DNA of 8,173 nt. Source: DATARH01 sp035570495 (lineage in GTDB: Bacteria; Pseudomonadota; Alphaproteobacteria; ATCC43930; CGMCC-115725). The notes below the pieces were generated by a model. That model saw only the letters and a program-made list of their open reading frames with translations, was not told the DNA's origin and ran no database searches. The stretch lies in the NCBI GenBank assembly GCA_035570495.1, contig DATMLO010000167.1, forward strand, positions 1-8,173, in the 5' to 3' direction. The position numbers and the translations under genes were made by a program. The first letter of the stretch is position 1. Each line of letters starts with the position of its first letter. Shown in pieces: positions 6,663 through 8,173 of the stretch.

Positions 6663-6668
6663 TCCCTC
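6663..6668 (-). promoter_or_regulatory. Ribosome binding site of acpP
   Basis: GAGGGA on the minus strand lies eight bases before the acpP ATG. It is a better match to the anti-Shine-Dalgarno sequence than those before fabF, fabG or mltG, and it fixes the acpP start. Confidence 0.75.
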
Positions 6669-6771
6669 AGTGGCTGATTGGCAGGTGCTTTCGACTCAGC
6701 GCGGTGCGCGTATCCGATCGGGGGATCAGCCTTGTTCTGTCGCCATCGCGGCCGCGTTGAAGGTGGAGGGT

Positions 6772-6801
6772 CACATAACACGAATTCGGCAGGCGTGCCA
6801 A
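6772..6801 (-). promoter_or_regulatory. Possible sigma-70-type promoter for acpP
   Basis: On the minus strand, TTGGCA (6796-6801) matches the -35 consensus TTGACA at five of six bases. It is followed after 17 to 18 bases by TTATGTG (6772-6778), a weak -10: TATGTG keeps only the first three consensus bases. Alphaproteobacterial promoters often keep a good -35 and a loose -10, so this is plausible but unproven. The resulting leader before the acpP start would be roughly 110 bases. Confidence 0.35.
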
Positions 6802-6827
6802 TCCGGGGAACCACACTCCACACCCGT

Positions 6828-7565
6828 TTATACCATGACCATGCCGCCATTGACATGCAGTGTTTGCCCGGTGACGTAGGCGGCCTCGCCGCTGGCGAGG
6901 TAAACCGCGGCGGCTGCGACTTCCTCCGATGTGCCAAAGCGCTCCATCGGGATCGCCGAGGTGCCGCGGGCGCGCTGGTCGTCGCTGAGCTTGTTGGTCA
7001 TCGCGGTCGTGATAAAGCCGGGCGCGATGCAATTGACGGTGATGCCGCGCGTCGCGACCTCGGCGGCGATCGACTTCGCCATGCCGATCATCCCGGCCTT
7101 CGAGGCGGCGTAATTCGCCTGGCCGGGGTTGCCGGCGACGCCGACCAGCGAGGTGACGCAGATGATGCGCCCGTGCCGGCGGCGGAGCATGCCGCGCAGC
7201 GCGGCGCGAATCAGCCGGAAGCCGGCGGTGAGGTTGACCTCGAGCACCGCCAGCCAGTCTTCGTCCTTCATGCGCATCGCGAGCCCATCGCGGGTGACGC
7301 CGGCATTGTTGATGAGGATGTCGAGCTGGCCGAGCGCCGCCTCGGCCTCTTTGACGAGGCGTTCGGGCTCGTCGGGCTGGGAGAGGTCGGCGGTGAGGAT
7401 ATGGGTGCGCTCGCCAAGCTCGACGGCGAGCGCTTGCAGCGCCGGCGCGCGGGTGCCAGCGAGCGCGACGGTTGCGCCCTGGGCGTGCAGCGCGCGGGCG
7501 ATGGCGCCACCGATACCACCCGAGGCGCCGGTGACGAGGGCCGTCTGGCCGGTAAGGTCGAACAT
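6828..7565 (-). CDS. fabG: 3-oxoacyl-[acyl-carrier-protein] reductase FabG
   Basis: FabG is the NADPH-dependent reductase that converts 3-oxoacyl-ACP to (3R)-hydroxyacyl-ACP, the first reductive step of each elongation cycle. The 245-residue product is a classical short-chain dehydrogenase/reductase of normal FabG length. The cofactor-binding TGASGGIG is at residues 12-19, followed by TADLS, NNAGVTRDGLAMRM (from 86), N111, and the catalytic S139, Y152 and K156 in VTSLVGVAGNPGQANYAASKAG. These line up with S138, Y151 and K155 of E. coli FabG. VNCIAPGFITTAMT and the ending VTGQTLHVNGGMVMV are also typical. The start at 7565 lies two bases after the fabD stop, so translation is probably coupled; no strong Shine-Dalgarno is evident. 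Other reductases share this fold, but the TRDGLAMRM segment and the fabD and acpP neighbours make FabG the clear choice. Confidence 0.97.
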   Translation of the reverse strand: MFDLTGQTALVTGASGGIGGAIARALHAQGATVALAGTRAPALQALAVELGERTHILTADLSQPDEPERLVKEAEAALGQLDILINNAGVTRDGLAMRMKDEDWLAVLEVNLTAGFRLIRAALRGMLRRRHGRIICVTSLVGVAGNPGQANYAASKAGMIGMAKSIAAEVATRGITVNCIAPGFITTAMTNKLSDDQRARGTSAIPMERFGTSEEVAAAAVYLASGEAAYVTGQTLHVNGGMVMV

Positions 7566-7567
7566 GG

Positions 7568-8173
7568 TTAAAGCCGCTTCATCAAGGCTTCGGTCTCGGC
7601 GGCGGTGCCGACCGAACTCGCCGGCAGGTCGCGGTCGATCCGCTTGACGAGGCCGGCGAGGACGCGGCCGGCGCCGATCTCGACAATCTCCTCGACCTCA
7701 CGGTCCTTAAACAGCAGCACGGTCTCGCGCCAGCGCACCATGCGGATCACCTGCTCGACCAGCAATTCGCGGATCTCGTCAGGATCGAGGGTTGGCGCGG
7801 CGGTGACGTTGGCGACGACCGACACGCGCGGCGTCTTTAGCGTAACCGCGCCGAGCGCCTCTTCCATGACCGCGGCGGCGGGCGCCAGCAACGGGCAATG
7901 GAACGGCGCGCTGACCGGCAGCATGATCGAGCGCCGGGCGCCGCGCTCGGCGGCGAGTTCGACAGCCTTTTTCACCGCATCGGTGTGGCCGCTGATGACG
8001 ATCTGCCCCGGGCAATTGTCGTTCGCGACGACGCAGACGCCAAAGCCGTGCGTGCCCTCGGCGACCTCGCGCGCGGCGTCGATGTCGAGGCCGAGCAGCG
8101 CCGCCATCGCCCCCTCACCGACCGGCACCGCGCTCTGCATCGCCTGACCGCGGCGCTTGACCAGCCGCACCGC
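7568..8173 (-). CDS. fabD: Malonyl-CoA:ACP transacylase FabD, C-terminal two-thirds (5' end outside window)
   Basis: FabD loads malonyl groups from malonyl-CoA onto holo-AcpP, supplying the extender for FabF. The frame is open to the window edge and ends with TAA at 7568-7570, giving about 201 visible residues; a full FabD is about 310. The fragment starts in the AVRLVKRRGQAMQ segment, whose Arg binds the malonyl carboxylate (R117 in E. coli). It continues with GEGAMAALLGL, ANDNCPGQIVISGH and PVSAPFHCPLL, where the His is the catalytic base (H201 in E. coli), then VVANVTA, VRWRETV and EIGAGRVLAGLVKRI. The nucleophilic Ser of GHSLGE should lie upstream, beyond the window. The GTG at 8168-8170 is an internal Val, not a start. 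The gene leads into fabG with a two-base gap. Confidence 0.96.
   Translation of the reverse strand, partial: AVRLVKRRGQAMQSAVPVGEGAMAALLGLDIDAAREVAEGTHGFGVCVVANDNCPGQIVISGHTDAVKKAVELAAERGARRSIMLPVSAPFHCPLLAPAAAVMEEALGAVTLKTPRVSVVANVTAAPTLDPDEIRELLVEQVIRMVRWRETVLLFKDREVEEIVEIGAGRVLAGLVKRIDRDLPASSVGTAAETEALMKRL

Larger units (their letters stand above)
6655..6827 (-). other. 173-base spacer between fabG and acpP
   Basis: This is the longest non-coding stretch in the window. Read on the minus strand, it runs from the fabG TAA to the acpP start. I see no credible ORF, no tRNA-like fold and no hairpin followed by a T-run, so no intrinsic terminator for fabG. It contains a possible promoter near its fabG side (6772-6801), the acpP ribosome binding site at 6663-6668, and an 8-base palindrome CCGATCGG that is probably incidental in GC-rich DNA. 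The spacer suggests acpP may be transcribed on its own as well as from upstream of fabD. Confidence 0.6.

Noticed and set aside
6678..7571. 297-codon plus-strand frame opposite fabG
   Set aside because: It is an antisense shadow of a full-length, motif-complete fabG, with low-complexity Gly/Ala/Arg composition.
1..8173. Defence island, mobile element, CRISPR array or biosynthetic cluster
   Set aside because: Every sizeable gene is a recognisable housekeeping gene except one small DUF6941-like gene; I saw no spaced direct repeats, terminal inverted repeats, transposase or integrase motifs.

Overview
The window looks like core chromosome of a high-GC alphaproteobacterium. It joins the end of a surA-pdxA-rsmA block to a fabD-fabG-acpP-fabF-mltG-yicC-gmk block, and the acyl carrier protein, SurA tail and RsmA have alphaproteobacterial character. 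Rhodospirillales or Hyphomicrobiales seem likely, but the order cannot be fixed from sequence reading alone. There are no rRNA or tRNA genes, insertion sequences, phage genes or CRISPR repeats.

Left part, plus strand (1-2008): the last 53 codons of surA (outer-membrane protein chaperone), then pdxA (pyridoxal phosphate synthesis) and rsmA (16S rRNA dimethyltransferase). They are packed with a 4-base gap and a 4-base overlap. The rsmA frame has no ATG, GTG or TTG that would keep its SAM-binding motif. Its start is best placed at a CTG whose last two bases lie in the pdxA stop codon.

Right part, minus strand (8173 down to 1998): in transcription order fabD (5' end outside the window), fabG, acpP, fabF, mltG, yicC, gmk and a small uncharacterised gene resembling the DUF6941 family. 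fabD, fabG, AcpP and FabF supply the malonyl loading, ketoreduction, carrier and condensation functions of type II fatty acid synthesis. MltG trims or terminates nascent peptidoglycan glycan strands, YicC is a ribonuclease-type protein, and Gmk makes GDP from GMP. Gaps are short (2 to 40 bases, one 4-base overlap) except for 173 bases before acpP, which hold a possible promoter and a good ribosome binding site.

The two blocks converge, and rsmA and the DUF6941-like gene overlap tail to tail by 11 bases. The stretch of about 2010-3060 (the DUF6941-like gene plus gmk) is visibly less GC-rich than the rest. I do not see a new multi-gene system. The points worth checking are the rsmA start, the composition dip, and the small gene between gmk and rsmA.
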